From Eucommia ulmoides (Eukaryota; Streptophyta; Magnoliopsida; Garryales; Eucommiaceae), in the NCBI GenBank assembly GCA_016647705.1, contig CM028336.1, positions 16,109,380-16,173,379 on the forward strand: DNA of 64,000 bases, in the 5' to 3' direction. A program made the position numbers and the translations under genes. How positions within the stretch are numbered: the stretch's first letter is position 1; every line of letters begins with the position of its first letter. Under the pieces are notes generated by a model. That model was not told where the DNA came from, ran no database searches, and worked only from the letters and a program-made list of their open reading frames with translations. Positions 34,125-46,367 of this stretch are shown here, piece by piece.

Positions 34125-34642
34125 AAAACAAAAAACCCTAGCCTTTGCAGCCGCCACCGGCCCTTTACAAGCTTTCGACGTTCGCCGCCAGCCATTATAG
34201 TCATCGACGACGTTCACCGGCATCCAACAACAGCTGACGAAGGTTCGTCGGCGTTCCTTACAGCCAGGCGACGAACGAAAGCTCCCTTACAACCGACGAC
34301 GAGCCCTCATTACAACTGATGAAGCCTCGTCGGTCCTCTATAGCCACCGACGAACACTCGCGGCCTTCTACCATCGACGAAGAAGTCTCGTCGGTCCTCT
34401 ATTCACCGCCGACAGTCTCACTGGAGCCCTAGCAGTCGACGAACTTGCCCTCGTGAGATTTGTACAAAATAGATCTTATAGATCTTGCGATTATAGCTCG
34501 ATTGCAGTTCGTGAGGTTCAATTGCAGCCACCGACAAACACTCGCGGCCCTAGCCACCGCCACTGTTGCCGGATTTGCTTGAAATCAATGCAACCGAGTC
34601 AACTCAGACAATTCTCAGTGAGTCAACTCAGCATCAAGCAGT
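34125..34642 (+). other. GC-rich copia leader replacing most of gag
   Basis: Where gag is expected there is CG-rich sequence with repeated words: CCACCGACGAACACTCGCGG near 34344 and CACCGACAAACACTCGCGG near 34529, GAAGnCTCGTCGGTCCTCTA at 34320 and 34380. Frames are open, but the Ser/Thr/Arg-rich translation does not resemble gag. It is either an untranslated leader expanded by duplication or captured host sequence. Confidence 0.55.
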
Positions 34643-35203
34643 TTGGTTTTGCGAGATTTACTCCTTGAAGGCCAACTCGACGATTCTCAATCACTGATGA
34701 TATTTCCCCTTGCCTTTACCGTGTCTGACGTTACCTCGGAAACATGCTGGAAAATCCATGGAAAACCGTCAAATTTGAAGAGCAACAAAATGGGAGAGAA
34801 ATCTAACCAATCCTATCATTTCGTTCATGAAACTGCCACCACTCCATTCAACAAAGAGCAGATTGATCAACTTCTGAAACTGCTGATTATCAATCCATCA
34901 TTTAGTACTCCTAATGCTTCCTTAGCTCAAACAGGTAGTAACTTTAGAGCATTTACTTGTTCCTTAAAGTCAGCACCTTGGATTATTGATTTAGGTGCTT
35001 CTGATCATATGACAAGTTTTTATCACATTTTCAATACCTATTCACCGTGTTCTGGTAACGAAAGAATTAGAATTACAGACGATAGTTTCTCACCTATTGC
35101 AGGAAAATGCCAAATAACAATCTCAGATAGTATTAATCTAAAAACGGTCTTTCACGTTCCTAAACTTACTTGTAACCTCTTATCTGTAAGTAAATTATTG
35201 TGA
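34643..35203 (+). pseudogene. Copia gag end and protease
   Basis: An open frame of 186 codons. It contains CWKIHGKPSN, the end of the copia gag zinc-knuckle region, then the protease at about residue 114 onward (WIIDLGASDHMT). It closes with the usual protease end VPKLTCNLLSVSKLL. The protease active site is normally D-S/T-G; here it reads D-L-G, so even this intact frame should be catalytically impaired. The N-terminal gag part is missing. Confidence 0.82.
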
Positions 35204-35379
35204 GATTCGAACTGTCATGCCATTTTATCTAAATCTCAATGTTTCTTTCAGGACTAGAGCTTGGGGAAGATGATTGGCAATGCTAGATTGATGGATGGCC
35301 TTTATTACTTCGATGATAACTCCTTGAGGAATAAAACAACTCACGGCCCCAGTGGTATGAGTTCAACGTCTGTTCGTGA

Positions 35380-36264
35380 TAAAATCATGCTTTGGCACCT
35401 TAGACTAGGACATCCAAGTTTTTAATATCTTAAACATTTGTTTTCGACTTTATTTAAAATTTTGGATTGTTCTTCTTTTCATTGTGAAAGCTGTTTATTT
35501 GCAAAAAGTTATCGTACTTCTTATATTCCAAAACCATATCGTTCATCCAAACTATTCTATTTAATTCACAGCGATGTACGGGGTCCCATAAAAATCACGA
35601 CACTATCCGAAAAAAAATGGTTGTGACATTTATTGATGATCACACACGTTTATGCTTGACATATTTGATGCGTGCAAAATCTGATGTGGCAGTTTTATTT
35701 AAAGATTTTTGCATTATGCTAGAAAACCAATTTCAAATGAAACCTAGCATTCTTCGCACAGATAATGGAACATAATATTTCAACAAATGTTTAGGCAGTT
35801 TATTGAAAACAAATGGTATTCTACAGCAATCCACTTATCGTGAGACGCCCCAACAAAATGGCATCGCTGAACGAAAAAATAAACACTTACTCGAAGTCGC
35901 ATGTGCATTCATGTTTTCTATGCATATTCCAAAATATTTGTGGGGTGATACTCTTTTAACAACCGCATATTTAATAAATCGCATGCCTACACATGTTCTA
36001 AATTACACCACACGATTTGATAACTTCAAAACACACTTTTCAGCTTCTAGGATATCAGCTGACTTGCTTCTTAAACTATTTGGCTGCACCTCCTATGTTC
36101 ATATTCCTAGCCAATTTCTGTCTAAACTTGATCCTAGAGCAAAAAAATATGTTTTCATCGGTTATACACCAAATCAAAAAGGGTATAAGTGTTACAATCC
36201 ACCAACCAAGAAAATTCATGTTAGTATGGACGTCACGTTTTTTGGAAAATGTTTATTTCTTTGA
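35380..36264 (+). pseudogene. Copia integrase, broken
   Basis: The pre-integrase zinc region reads WHLRLGHPSF followed by an in-frame stop (35423-35425), then FHCESCLFAKSYR and LIHSDVRGP. A frameshift at the A8 run near 35613 moves the core to another frame: VTFIDDHTRL (first Asp), RTDNGT (second Asp), then a stop in place of Glu. Next comes QQNGIAERKNKHLLE, with the catalytic Glu. Residues to 36264 give LFGCTSYVHIP and KYVFIGYTPNQKGYKCYNP. All three DDE positions are present but split between frames. Confidence 0.88.
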
Positions 36265-36759
36265 CAAAAATCCATTTCAGGGGAAGAATGTAATAGAAGA
36301 GAATTTTTGGGTCACTGATGATCCTCTCCCTACCACAATCTTGAAAATTTTTCCTCCAAATCAGTCAAAAACAAGTTATGACAATATTGAAAAACAAAAA
36401 GGGATTCGTACTAGTACACTAGTGCTGAGCATAATTTCTTCACAAACAGATGAAGAAATACCACGATCATATACTGAGTTGTGGGTTTATACTCGGAGAG
36501 GTACAAAAAAAAATACAGATCAGCCTACTGTTCTAGCATAAAGTTAATCTGACTCCCCAAGTAATGATCCAGGTAATCCTATATCTTTACCTACCTCCTA
36601 ATGAATCTTCTCATTCCAGTATTCCTTCAGATCTTAATATCCCTATAGCCATCAGGAAAGGAGTTAGAACCTGAACCAATCACCCCATATCTAGATACGT
36701 ATCCTATACAAAACTTTTCGAACCTTATAGAGCCTTTACTTCTAAAGTTACTAATATGT
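36265..36759 (+). other. Copia integrase-RT spacer
   Basis: Poorly conserved linker between integrase and RT, with FFDKNPFQGKN-like remnants at about 36255 and stops. No domain is expected here. Confidence 0.6.
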
Positions 36760-37706
36760 TTATTCTAAGGAATATTGAGGAAGCACTAGGTGATACAGGT
36801 TGGAAGTTAGGTGTTTTGGAATAGATGAATGCTCTTAAAAGGTGTGGAAAATAGTTGATTCGCCAAAGGATACAAAGATAGTCGGGTGCAAGTAGGTATT
36901 CACAGTTAAGTGTAAGGCAGATGAAAGCATAGAACGGTACAAAGCAAGGCTCGTGACTAAAGGGTTCACGCAGACATATGTGATAGACTACCAAGAAACA
37001 TTTGCTCCAGTTGCTAAGATAAACTCGATTCGGGTTCTATTATCCGTAACTGTGAATCTTGATTGGCCACTACACCAATTAGACGTGAAAAATACCTTTT
37101 CTAAATGGACACTTGGAGGAAGAAGTGTTCACGAGTTTACCACCGAGCTTTGAAAGAAAGATAGGACAAAGAAAGGTGTGCAAGCTAAAGAAGTCACTAT
37201 ACGGCCTAAAACAGTCTCCAAGAGCATGATTTGAATGCTTTGGAACCACTGTAAAAGGTTAGGGTTATCAACAAAGCCAAGCAGATCATACTATGTTCTA
37301 TAGACACTCAATTGATGATAAGATTGTCATTTTAATTGTCTATATAGATGATATCATCTTAACAGGAAGTGATAGTGACGAATTGAGAAAACTTAAAGAA
37401 AAACTTGCTGATAATTTTGAAATAAAAGACTTAGGTCCGTTGAAGTATTTTCTTGGAATGGAATTTGCTAGATCAAAGGGAGACATATTTGTGAGTCAAA
37501 GAAAGTATGTACTCAACCTACTGAATGAAACAGGATTACTCGGGTGCAAAGCTGTAGAAACTCCAAGTGAACCGAATGAGAAACTACAACCGGCCAAACC
37601 TGAAGCTGTGATAAATCGAGAACAATATCAAAGACTAGTGGGGTGGTTAATCTACTTATCACATACCCATCCGCATATAGCCTTTACCGTAAGTATGGTC
37701 AACTGA
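36760..37706 (+). pseudogene. Copia reverse transcriptase, broken
   Basis: Blocks in order: [20 protein letters not shown] followed by APVAK (36950-37020), [11 protein letters not shown] (37065-37100), then a frameshifted stretch. The catalytic block VYIDDIILTGS follows, with YIDD at 37341-37352. The thumb (LGPLKYFLGMEFARSKGD) and GWLIYLSHTHPHIAFTVS come last. The palm motif and YIDD are intact but in different frames. Confidence 0.9.
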
Positions 37707-38292
37707 TTTATGCACTCACCAGGACAGGAACACTTCGATGCTGCCTATAGAATACTAAGGTACTTAAATGGTACTTCTGGAAAGTGAATTTTGTACAAGA
37801 AACGTGGCCACCAACTTGTAGAGGTTTATACCAATGCAGATTGGACAAGGAGCATCACGAACATGAGATCGACCTCCAGTTACTGTACCTTTGTTGGTGG
37901 GAACCTCGTCATATTGTGGAGCAAGAAACAGAATGTCGTAGCTAGAAGTAGCGCCGAAGCGGAGTACAGATCAGTGACTCATGGCATCTGTAAAGTGGAT
38001 TAACAGATTACTCGGAAAGTTGAAGATATCTAATTCAACACCTATGAAGGTCTACTGTGATAACAAATCAGTCATTGTGATTGCTCACAATCCGGTGTTA
38101 CACGATTGGACAAAACATGTGGAAGTGGACAAGCATTTCATCAAGGAAAAGATAGAGAGTGGACAAATATGTATGCCATATATACCGACTACTGAACAGA
38201 TTGCAGACATTCTAACAAAAGAATTACCAAAGAAGAGATTTGATTATCTAGTATGCAAGCTGATAATGGAAGATATCTCCATACCAACTTGA
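37707..38292 (+). pseudogene. Copia RNase H, broken
   Basis: Blocks: VEVYTNADWTRS (first acidic residue), STSSYCTFVGGNLVILWSKK, NVVARSSAEAEYRSV (glutamate). A frameshift near 37990 is followed by VYCDNKSVIVIAHNPVLHD (aspartate), RTKH-like WTKHVEVDKHFIKEKI and ADILTKELPKKRFDYL. It ends at the stop at 38290-38292, just before the polypurine tract. Confidence 0.9.
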
Positions 38293-38299
38293 GGGGGAG
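38288..38299 (+). promoter_or_regulatory. Copia polypurine tract
   Basis: CTTGAGGGGGAG directly abuts the 3' LTR and overlaps the end of the pol frame, as is typical of copia elements. Confidence 0.88.
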
Positions 38300-38467
38300 T
38301 GTTGGAATATTCAATATTGTTATTATTTGTATATAGGGAAAGTCAAATATGTAAATTCGGAAGGTATTATCTGTCGTTGTTAATTTTCTTATTTAGTCTT
38401 AATTACTCCTATATGTAGCCTAATTGTACAATTAGAAATACACACAATTGATTATTCAATTTCAATT
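38300..38467 (+). repeat. Copia 3' LTR
   Basis: 168 bp, same ends as 33944-34111, about 95% identical by my count. Confidence 0.9.
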
Positions 38468-38472
38468 TATAT

Positions 38473-39411
38473 TTATTTTTATGTTTTTATTTAATCAACA
38501 ATTAAAAAAAATAAAATAAATGTTGGACCAAGTAAAGGTGTGAACTTTCTATACAAGCCAAGTAACCTAGAAATCCTTTCCAAGAAAATCTTTTAACAAT
38601 ATAGTGAGAGAAACCCAACCTCTAGAGCTTATACACAACCGTGTTTGTGATTAACTAAACTACCTAAAGCTCGAAATATGTTTTTTTTAATTGTTATTGA
38701 TAATTATTTAAGATATTGTTATAATTATCTTTGGAAGAAAAAAATATGAGATATTTAGTAAATTTGCAACTTACCAAATTGAGTACAAAATCGATTTGAG
38801 AGAACAATGAAGAATCTTACATTTGATAGAGGCGAAGAGTATATTTTGACTAGACATAAGACTTTTTGTGAAGAACATGAAATCCGCCGTCTTCGCCCAG
38901 CGTTCGCGATGGCGCTCGTCTCACTGCATGACGCCACATACCCCTGCGGGAAAAAGGCAATGGCGGAGACAATAGATTCTGACTAGCTAAACATTGAAGA
39001 CTTTGGGAGAGATCATATATCCCTCACCAACTCCATGAGTGAAGGTGACTCAACAGAATGACCGACTTCATGATCAACTGTACGGAGATATATGGGTAAA
39101 CATGACTCATGGTTAGTGAAATATTGCGACGAAATTGTTTTTATAAGGAGAGCAATTGAAATTATTCTAATTTTATTTAATTAATTAACTAATTAATTAT
39201 TTATTAATTTTTACAATCTAGCTTTATATATGAATCTAATGAGTCGCATACAAATGAAGAATGAAAGTTTGGATAATCCTCTAAAAGGAATGAACAATAT
39301 TGTCGAACTGTTTACAAGTTTGAGGGTCAAAGTTCAATATAGGAAAAAAGAGTGTCCAAGGTTTTAACTCTAGACAATCAATAAATAGGAATAGCCGGGC
39401 AAATTCCTATG
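38473..39411. other. Intergenic, unassigned
   Basis: No gene. Short frames here do not resemble proteins. A CG-containing patch lies at about 38880-38970. Confidence 0.5.
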
Positions 39412-40582
39412 TGTTGGAAATTATGGTGAAAATACTGATTTAAATTAATATTAATTAATATTATTTTTCAATAAAGTTTTCTACATATGTCAAATATATA
39501 CACACAATGAAATAATACTTATAAATAATAAAAAATTCTACTCTTTGTGAAATTTGTTGCTGAATGTAACTTTCAGTAAATATTATAGAACGTAGAAAAA
39601 TTCACGACAAAAATTTCTGAAACCCGTACATGCGACAATAAATATTTCAAAACATAAAATTTAAACTAGTGAATATTCTAGAACATTAACAAATTTTATA
39701 AAATTATGTTCTTCAACAATGAATTAAAATACATGAAATTTGTAAATAAATAAAATTATACTTACAATTCTTTACTGATGATAGTCTCAGAAATTCATAC
39801 TAATCGCGGCTATCGTTTAACGATATTTTTTTAAAGCAAATTTCGCCTCCGTTTAGGTGCCTACGATTACTCAGGCGTTTGCTTCTCAAGATACAACGAT
39901 CACAATCCTCCGATATTAGCACTTGAAATCAAAGGATCCAGCGAACAAAGCAAGTGTTGAACTCTCTCTCAAGAATAAACTAACATAGACTCAAAGTGTA
40001 TTTGTAGTGCAAGATGTCCTAAGTTTTCATCCCTCAATAATAATGCAAACTTCTCTATTTATGAAGTAAACAATTGAGTAGCTCTAACACACCAAAAATC
40101 TTACTTTAAAGCCACTAAGAACACTTTAAAGTCACTAAAAAATAATCACATGTAACTCTCTATAAAAAAAGAGTTACAAATATGAAAAGACAAGTCTTGT
40201 TTGGTTAGAAAAGTTGCTAAAATCAATTTAAAGAAAATTCTAAAAAGAATATTTTTACTTGGATCAACCCAATTCCAAACCCAGACCCAAACCCACAACC
40301 CACGACCAGACCCAAGTCCACAATCCTAAATGGATTATAAAAGTGGTTTAAGTGTTTTTCATCAACCAATATGGAATTACTTATTTTACATACTTCAATC
40401 AATTTCATGAGACTACTTTGAAAAACAATTTCTTATTCACATCTTAATGATTTTTGATAAATCAATATTTCAAGTTAATCTTCTGACTAAGAATAACGTA
40501 TTGATATATGAAAATATATCAACCAATAATTAAATCACATAAAAATAATTAGACTTAAAATAGTCTAAAATTGTGTCTAATA
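39412..40582 (-). repeat. Left long LTR (3' LTR in element sense)
   Basis: About 1171 bp. Landmarks shared with the right copy, in order: TATGGTGAAAATACT, TTTGTGAAATTTGTTG, ACGACAATAAATATTTC, GATGATAGTCTCA, AGATACAACGATCACAATCC, CATAGACTCAAAGTGTAT, AAGAACACTTTAAAG and AAAATAGTCTAAAAT. Confidence 0.85.
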
Positions 40583-41302
40583 ATCCCCTGCATGAATGAA
40601 ATTGACTGGATAAACATGCATGGGTAATGTAGACACAAGAGAGAGAGCTCAATAAGAGAACAACTGCATTGAGTTAGGTAGCTTTTGGCCTTGAACCTTC
40701 CTTAGTGAGAATCTATCGAATTTACTCAGCCAACCAGTGAACATGAACTGTTTAGCCTTTGGTGTAAACCAAGACAATATATACCACATAGTTGTCTCTA
40801 GAAACTATTCATTCTATGGTTGCGTTCATTTTGGCCCTGAACACCTTGGGTGTTTTGTGAGTGCTCTAGAGAATTTAGCCTTCTAATTCTCATGGAACCG
40901 ACTCAATTCACACTCATATAGATGATCTCCTTAAAATAATGTGTTCTCTAATACTTTTTTGATAAAATTAAGTTCTATGAATTATCACACATATTTTAAT
41001 TATCACTGTTTCATCTTAGGAATGAGTCATAGATATTAACTCTATGCAGTGATTCATGCAATCACCTTTATAATTTGGTTGTACCTTTTAACCTACATCT
41101 TGGGATCTCCAGTCAAGTAGGTTGGGTTGCCATTATGATGACTATTTTGTTATAAGCTTAGCCTTATTCCCTTCGATGATCAGTTAACTCTCTTCAAGTT
41201 TGACTTTTGGTCAACGAATTTGTAACATTATCTTTTAACTTTGTAAAGTCAATTTTGAAAACTTCATTTTAAGAGTAATTGTCTAATGGTATTCTGTCTC
41301 CA

Positions 41303-41343
<41 letters not shown>

Positions 41344-43332
41344 CACCTACTATTATACACAACTTTGTGCCCTATTAATAATTCATTATCTATCACGACA
41401 TAAATAAATTGTTATTACAAGTTTTGCCCACATTAAAACATTTTTTTAATAAATTTGAAAACAATTTTGATTATTCACAAAGTTTAATGTGGATCTCCAA
41501 ATTTATGTTTGGTTAAAGAATCTCAATAACGTCGTATATTTTCCACGGGTAATCACATATCAACTGTAAGAAAACAACCATAAAACTTCATTTAGTATTT
41601 TTATAAAATACTAGTCAAACTCCTATGATCTTGAATTTATTTGATATCACATTGTCAAATTATATATAAATTTATTTGACAACATCATAATGTCAAATCA
41701 CACATGTCATTACATTATACTTATTATATTTCGCAAATATTGAACAAGTCGAAACATTGTTTATTGCCAAAAATCACAAATTCATTACTTTTCATATTTC
41801 ATCTATGCTCAATTTACTCCTAAGACATTTAGTCTTAGATACTACTAGATGTAGTATTATTTGTTCACTTGAAACTCTCTCTTAGTTTTAGATAAAAATA
41901 TATATTTTCAAGAATGATGCATTCCATGATTTAATAATTGTGGTCATTTACACATTTCTAAATTTTAATTTCATCTTTTAAAAAATCATCAATTTATCAA
42001 GACACCACCCATATTTTTAAGCATTTGTAAATTGGCCTCATACCTTTCTAAAATTTGTATAAGATGTTTTAAACAACCACTTATGGAATATATATCCTCC
42101 TACAAGTTCTCGAATTATCAATAGAATTATTAAAATACTTTTCCTTCCTCCAATTTACATAGATCAATTTAGAGGTTTCACACTTTTTTCAATTAAACGA
42201 AAAGAAATTTGCGTCAATTTGACGTTACAGTCAAGTCTCACATTTGTGTACCTTTTTCAATTAATAAAATATTTTTGAGTTATATTTGACTCTACACAAG
42301 TCTCACAATTATGACTTGAAATTTTTATTTCCATTACAATATATTATTGAGTCACTTTTTGACGAAACAATTAAATCTCATTTTTTTAAATATTTTTTTT
42401 TCTAGATATCTCATATATGTAACCCTGTTAAATTGAAAGATACATCTCATTAACCTTATAAAAAATGTTATCCACCTCTGTTAAATTGACTTATGCATTT
42501 TTTAGCACGATGTCCAAACTTGGATCAAATGTAATAATCATATTTATTAATTTATTCAAAATTTCCTTTGGTCCAAGACTAGGAATTGAATCATATAAAT
42601 TTTGTTTTTAGTCATTTAACATTTCACTCTATTAACTTTGCACTCTTTCCAACAATATAGTGTTTATCCATATTTTAATTTTATATTTATTTTACAAGAA
42701 AAATCATAACTCTATTTTGATATTAAAACTATACAATACATAAAAATATATAGTCTTATCAAAATATATAATCTGAACTGAAAAACTCTGCAATTTCAAG
42801 CTTTTACTGTAGTAACAATCTAAGTAGAGCATCATCATAGGATTTCAGCAAGATCCAATATTGTTACAAAAATAATATTTTTTTTCTCTTTATCATTTCT
42901 CAAAATTGGTTCAATTGAATCTTTTTCATTTTATCTCATGTAAGGATTAATGAAGACTTAATTTGGTACTTTAACTACTAACCATTTGGTGTCAAGTTTG
43001 ATTCACAATGATCGTCTTAATCAATAAATAAATCAAATGACTTGAATATTTTTAATCGCCAAGATATAATTACACAATAGATGCATAAAACACATAACAC
43101 ATAAAATATGTTCTCCAAATTCATATATTTGATAAAGAATAATAATCATTTAACTCCACACACAAACATAATGCATCACATAAGTATAAAATATTCATAT
43201 TAAAATTTCAACATGAAACATTTACTACGCCATCATCAAAAAGACATATATCTAGAAATCTCTACCACTACATATATCACCTACACATGTATCAATTAGT
43301 AATAACAGTAACCAAAAAAAATGCTTTAAGAT
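40583..43332. other. Non-coding interior of the gene-less LTR element
   Basis: About 2.75 kb, AT-rich, without any frame resembling a retroelement or host protein. It contains a (TG)n microsatellite of about 17 units at 41306-41340. No standard methionine-tRNA primer-binding site is visible next to either LTR. Confidence 0.6.
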
Positions 43333-44510
43333 TATTGAAAATTATGGTGAAAATACTAATTTAAATTAATATAATTAAATATTAATCAATATTATTTTTC
43401 AATAAAGATTTGAAAATATGTCAAATATATATATACACAATAAAATAATACTCATAAAAAAAAATAGTCAACTTTTTGTGAAATTTGTTGTTGAATGCAA
43501 CTTTTCGTAAATATTATAGAATGTCGAAAAATTCACAACAAATATTTTAGAAATCCGTACACACGACAATAAATATTTCAGAACATAAAATTTACAATAG
43601 TGAATATTCTAGAACATTAACAAACATTAAAATTATATTCTTCAACAATGAATTAAAATACATGAAATTAATAAATAAATAAAATTATAATTACAATCAT
43701 TTACCGATGATAGTCTCATAAATTTATACCGATCGAGGCAATCATTCAACCATGTTTCCTTAAAGCAAATTTTTCTTCCGCTTAGGTGTTTATTGTTACT
43801 TAGGCGTTTGCTTCCCAAGATACAACGATCACAATCCTCCAATATTAGCACTTGAAATCAAAGGATCCTGCAAACAAAACAAGTATCAAACTATCTCTGA
43901 ATAATAAAGTAACATAGACTCAAAGTGTATGTGTAATGCAAGATATCCTAAGTTTTTATCCCTAAATGATAATACAAACTTCTTTATTTATAGAATAAAC
44001 AAATGAGTAACTCCAACATACCAAAAGTCTTACTTTAAAACCACTAAGAACACTTTAAAGCCACTAAAAAATAATCATACGTAACTCCTTACAAAAAATG
44101 AGTTACAAATATGAAAATACAAGCTTTGTTTGGTTTAGAAAATTTTTAGAATCAATTTAAAGAAAATTCTAGAAATAATTTTTTCTATTTGGATTAACCC
44201 AAGTCCAAATCCAAAACCATGATGCACGACCCGACCCAAGTCCACGATCCAAAATGGATTATAAAAGTGTTTAAGTGTTTTATATCAATAAATATGGAAT
44301 TACTCATTTTACATACTTCAATCAATTTCACGGAATTACTTTGAAAAATAATTTCTCATTCACATCTTTTATGATTTTTGACGAATCAATATTTCACATT
44401 AATCTTCTCACTAATAATAACGTATTGATCTATGAAAATATATTAACCAATAATTAAATCACATAAAAATAACTAGGCTTAAAATAGTCTAAAATCACTT
44501 TTGTCTAACA
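43333..44510 (-). repeat. Right long LTR (5' LTR in element sense)
   Basis: About 1178 bp, collinear with 39412-40582 with many substitutions and small indels, so the pair is old. Confidence 0.85.
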
Positions 44511-46331
44511 CTAGAAATTTGTCCACCACCATTCTATCATTGTTCTTACGATTATGATTCTTACTGCCACGTATAATCAAATCTGAGTTACCTTAAATCT
44601 AGAGATTAAAAATATGATTCTTACAAAATCTATAGATGTACTTATACATAACTCCGCATGTGGATACTATTGGAGATGAGACACTTGTGTCATTTTGAAA
44701 ATTCGAATTAGAATTCATTTCAAGATTTGTTCATGTTGTTCTCCCAAGAACCGATTCAAATCATGCCTCGAGAACTAGAGGAAAAGAGACTGAAGCACAT
44801 AGAAAGGTATAAGAATCTATTTTTTTGTAGTAAACTCTTCTCGTATATTTATTTTGTATATGTTAATTTGGATAGATCTAGGATTATGAAATTATGGATA
44901 TTAAAATTGATTTAATTTTTTTTATTCCACTACGTAAATCTTATTATTTTAATGGCCGATTTCTAAAAGTGATATCAGATCCATGTCCATAATTAATGCA
45001 AAAATATGTAATAATTATATGTAGCGGAATACTGGATCGTAGTAATATTGACAAAAAATATTATTTTGATTTTTTCCCCTAAATATGGTTGATGGATTCT
45101 TCCCTTACCAAACCTAGGAGCAAATGAAGCAACCCAACAACAATTGAAACCTACCCCTAATCAAACTAAAACCTACTTTGCTAGATCAATGTAGAACATT
45201 CTCCATCCGCCTGCCAGTAGTAGAGGGGGCTTGATTCCCGTTATACGTGATGTGACGAAAAAGACTAATTCAACAAGATATGCCTTGCCTGCATTAAGAT
45301 TTAATACAACATTAATTGAGACATTGTAATAAAATAGCATGAGAAAGAAGAATGTGACTTCCCAAATCTGTTGACCATCCTCTGAAATGGAGGAATTTCG
45401 CGCCTTGCACTAGTTACTACTGCGCAATCTTCGGCTGCTTGCTTGGATGGAGTCTTGCAGAAGAAAAACCTGACTGACTCTATAGGGGCAAAAGTGCGCT
45501 ACAACTAAAAAACGTGTAAATATGGAAAAGTTTTTAAAGTGTTTAAAAATATTTTTAACGTTAAATAAAAATCAAAAATTAAAAAATTGAAGCAAATAGG
45601 GTTGCGACACAAATTGAAATGTTAGTGAGAGAATGGTCGCGGTATGGTAGAGGCTCCAATGACACATGTTGCGTAATGTGGCCTTATTCTGCCGTTGAAG
45701 GATTGCTACTCTGGAGCAGCTGCCTTGTGGTAATGAAGGGATACCGCTTTGGTCCATCTACTACAACATGGTAGCCATGCGGGCCCTCAGATTTGTCTAC
45801 TATCATTTCAGCGATTATCGGGTGCCTATGATTCATCTAGATTTTGTATGATTTAAAATTCAAATTTTTAGGAAGATTGATCAAATTTGGACTTTTTGTA
45901 GGAAGCAAATTTAAATCTTGAAAACGTTTGCTAAATAAGATTAGGTATCGTTTTCAAAATTTAGAGTGGACCTTCTTAAAACAAATGTTTAATATATCAT
46001 TTTAATTGTTATAAGGCGTTAATTTACAGATAACAATTATTATCTAATTAAATGAGAATAATACTCATATTTTTTATGAGATACTGATATATTATTAGTT
46101 TCCTAGTTAAATTAGAAATTGTCGATATTTACTAGCGATTCAATTAGATTTTCATAGTGGGATTAACCATGTTATTATATTTTACATGGAATCTATTTGG
46201 GATGATCATGGACTTAAACAATTTGAGAAATGTGATTGGTTTGCTTAATGGTTTTAATTTTTGAGTTGGGTGGTTTTCCAACAAGGTTGTAATTTTTTAT
46301 TAAGGATTTTTCATGGGATTGCATGTTCAAT

Positions 46332-46367
<36 letters not shown>

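Larger units (their letters stand above)
33939..38472 (+). mobile_element. Structurally complete but inactive Ty1/copia retrotransposon
   Basis: The element spans 33944-38467, bounded by two 168-bp LTRs. The 5-mer TATAT flanks both sides (33939-33943 and 38468-38472) as the likely target duplication. Inside are a primer-binding site, a residual gag end, protease, integrase, reverse transcriptase, RNase H and a polypurine tract, in the copia order (integrase before RT). I count about 8 differences between the LTRs, so the insertion is not very recent. Stops and frameshifts in pol make it non-autonomous now. It lies intergenically, between TFCB and XPO4. Confidence 0.92.
39412..44510 (-). mobile_element. 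Large gene-less LTR element (LARD-type)
   Basis: Two long direct repeats of about 1.17 kb (39412-40582 and 43333-44510) flank about 2.75 kb with no recognisable gag or pol. Ends are TGTTGGAAATTATGG to TTTTGTCTAACA. The minus strand is the likely coding sense. In that direction each LTR has a TATA-like CATAAATAGAG or TATAAATAAAG, and a polypurine-like GCAGGGGAT sits beside the left LTR (about 40583-40595). Flanks CTATG and CTAGA agree only partly as a target duplication. Loss of all coding parts makes this a non-autonomous derivative that would depend on a relative elsewhere. Confidence 0.75.
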
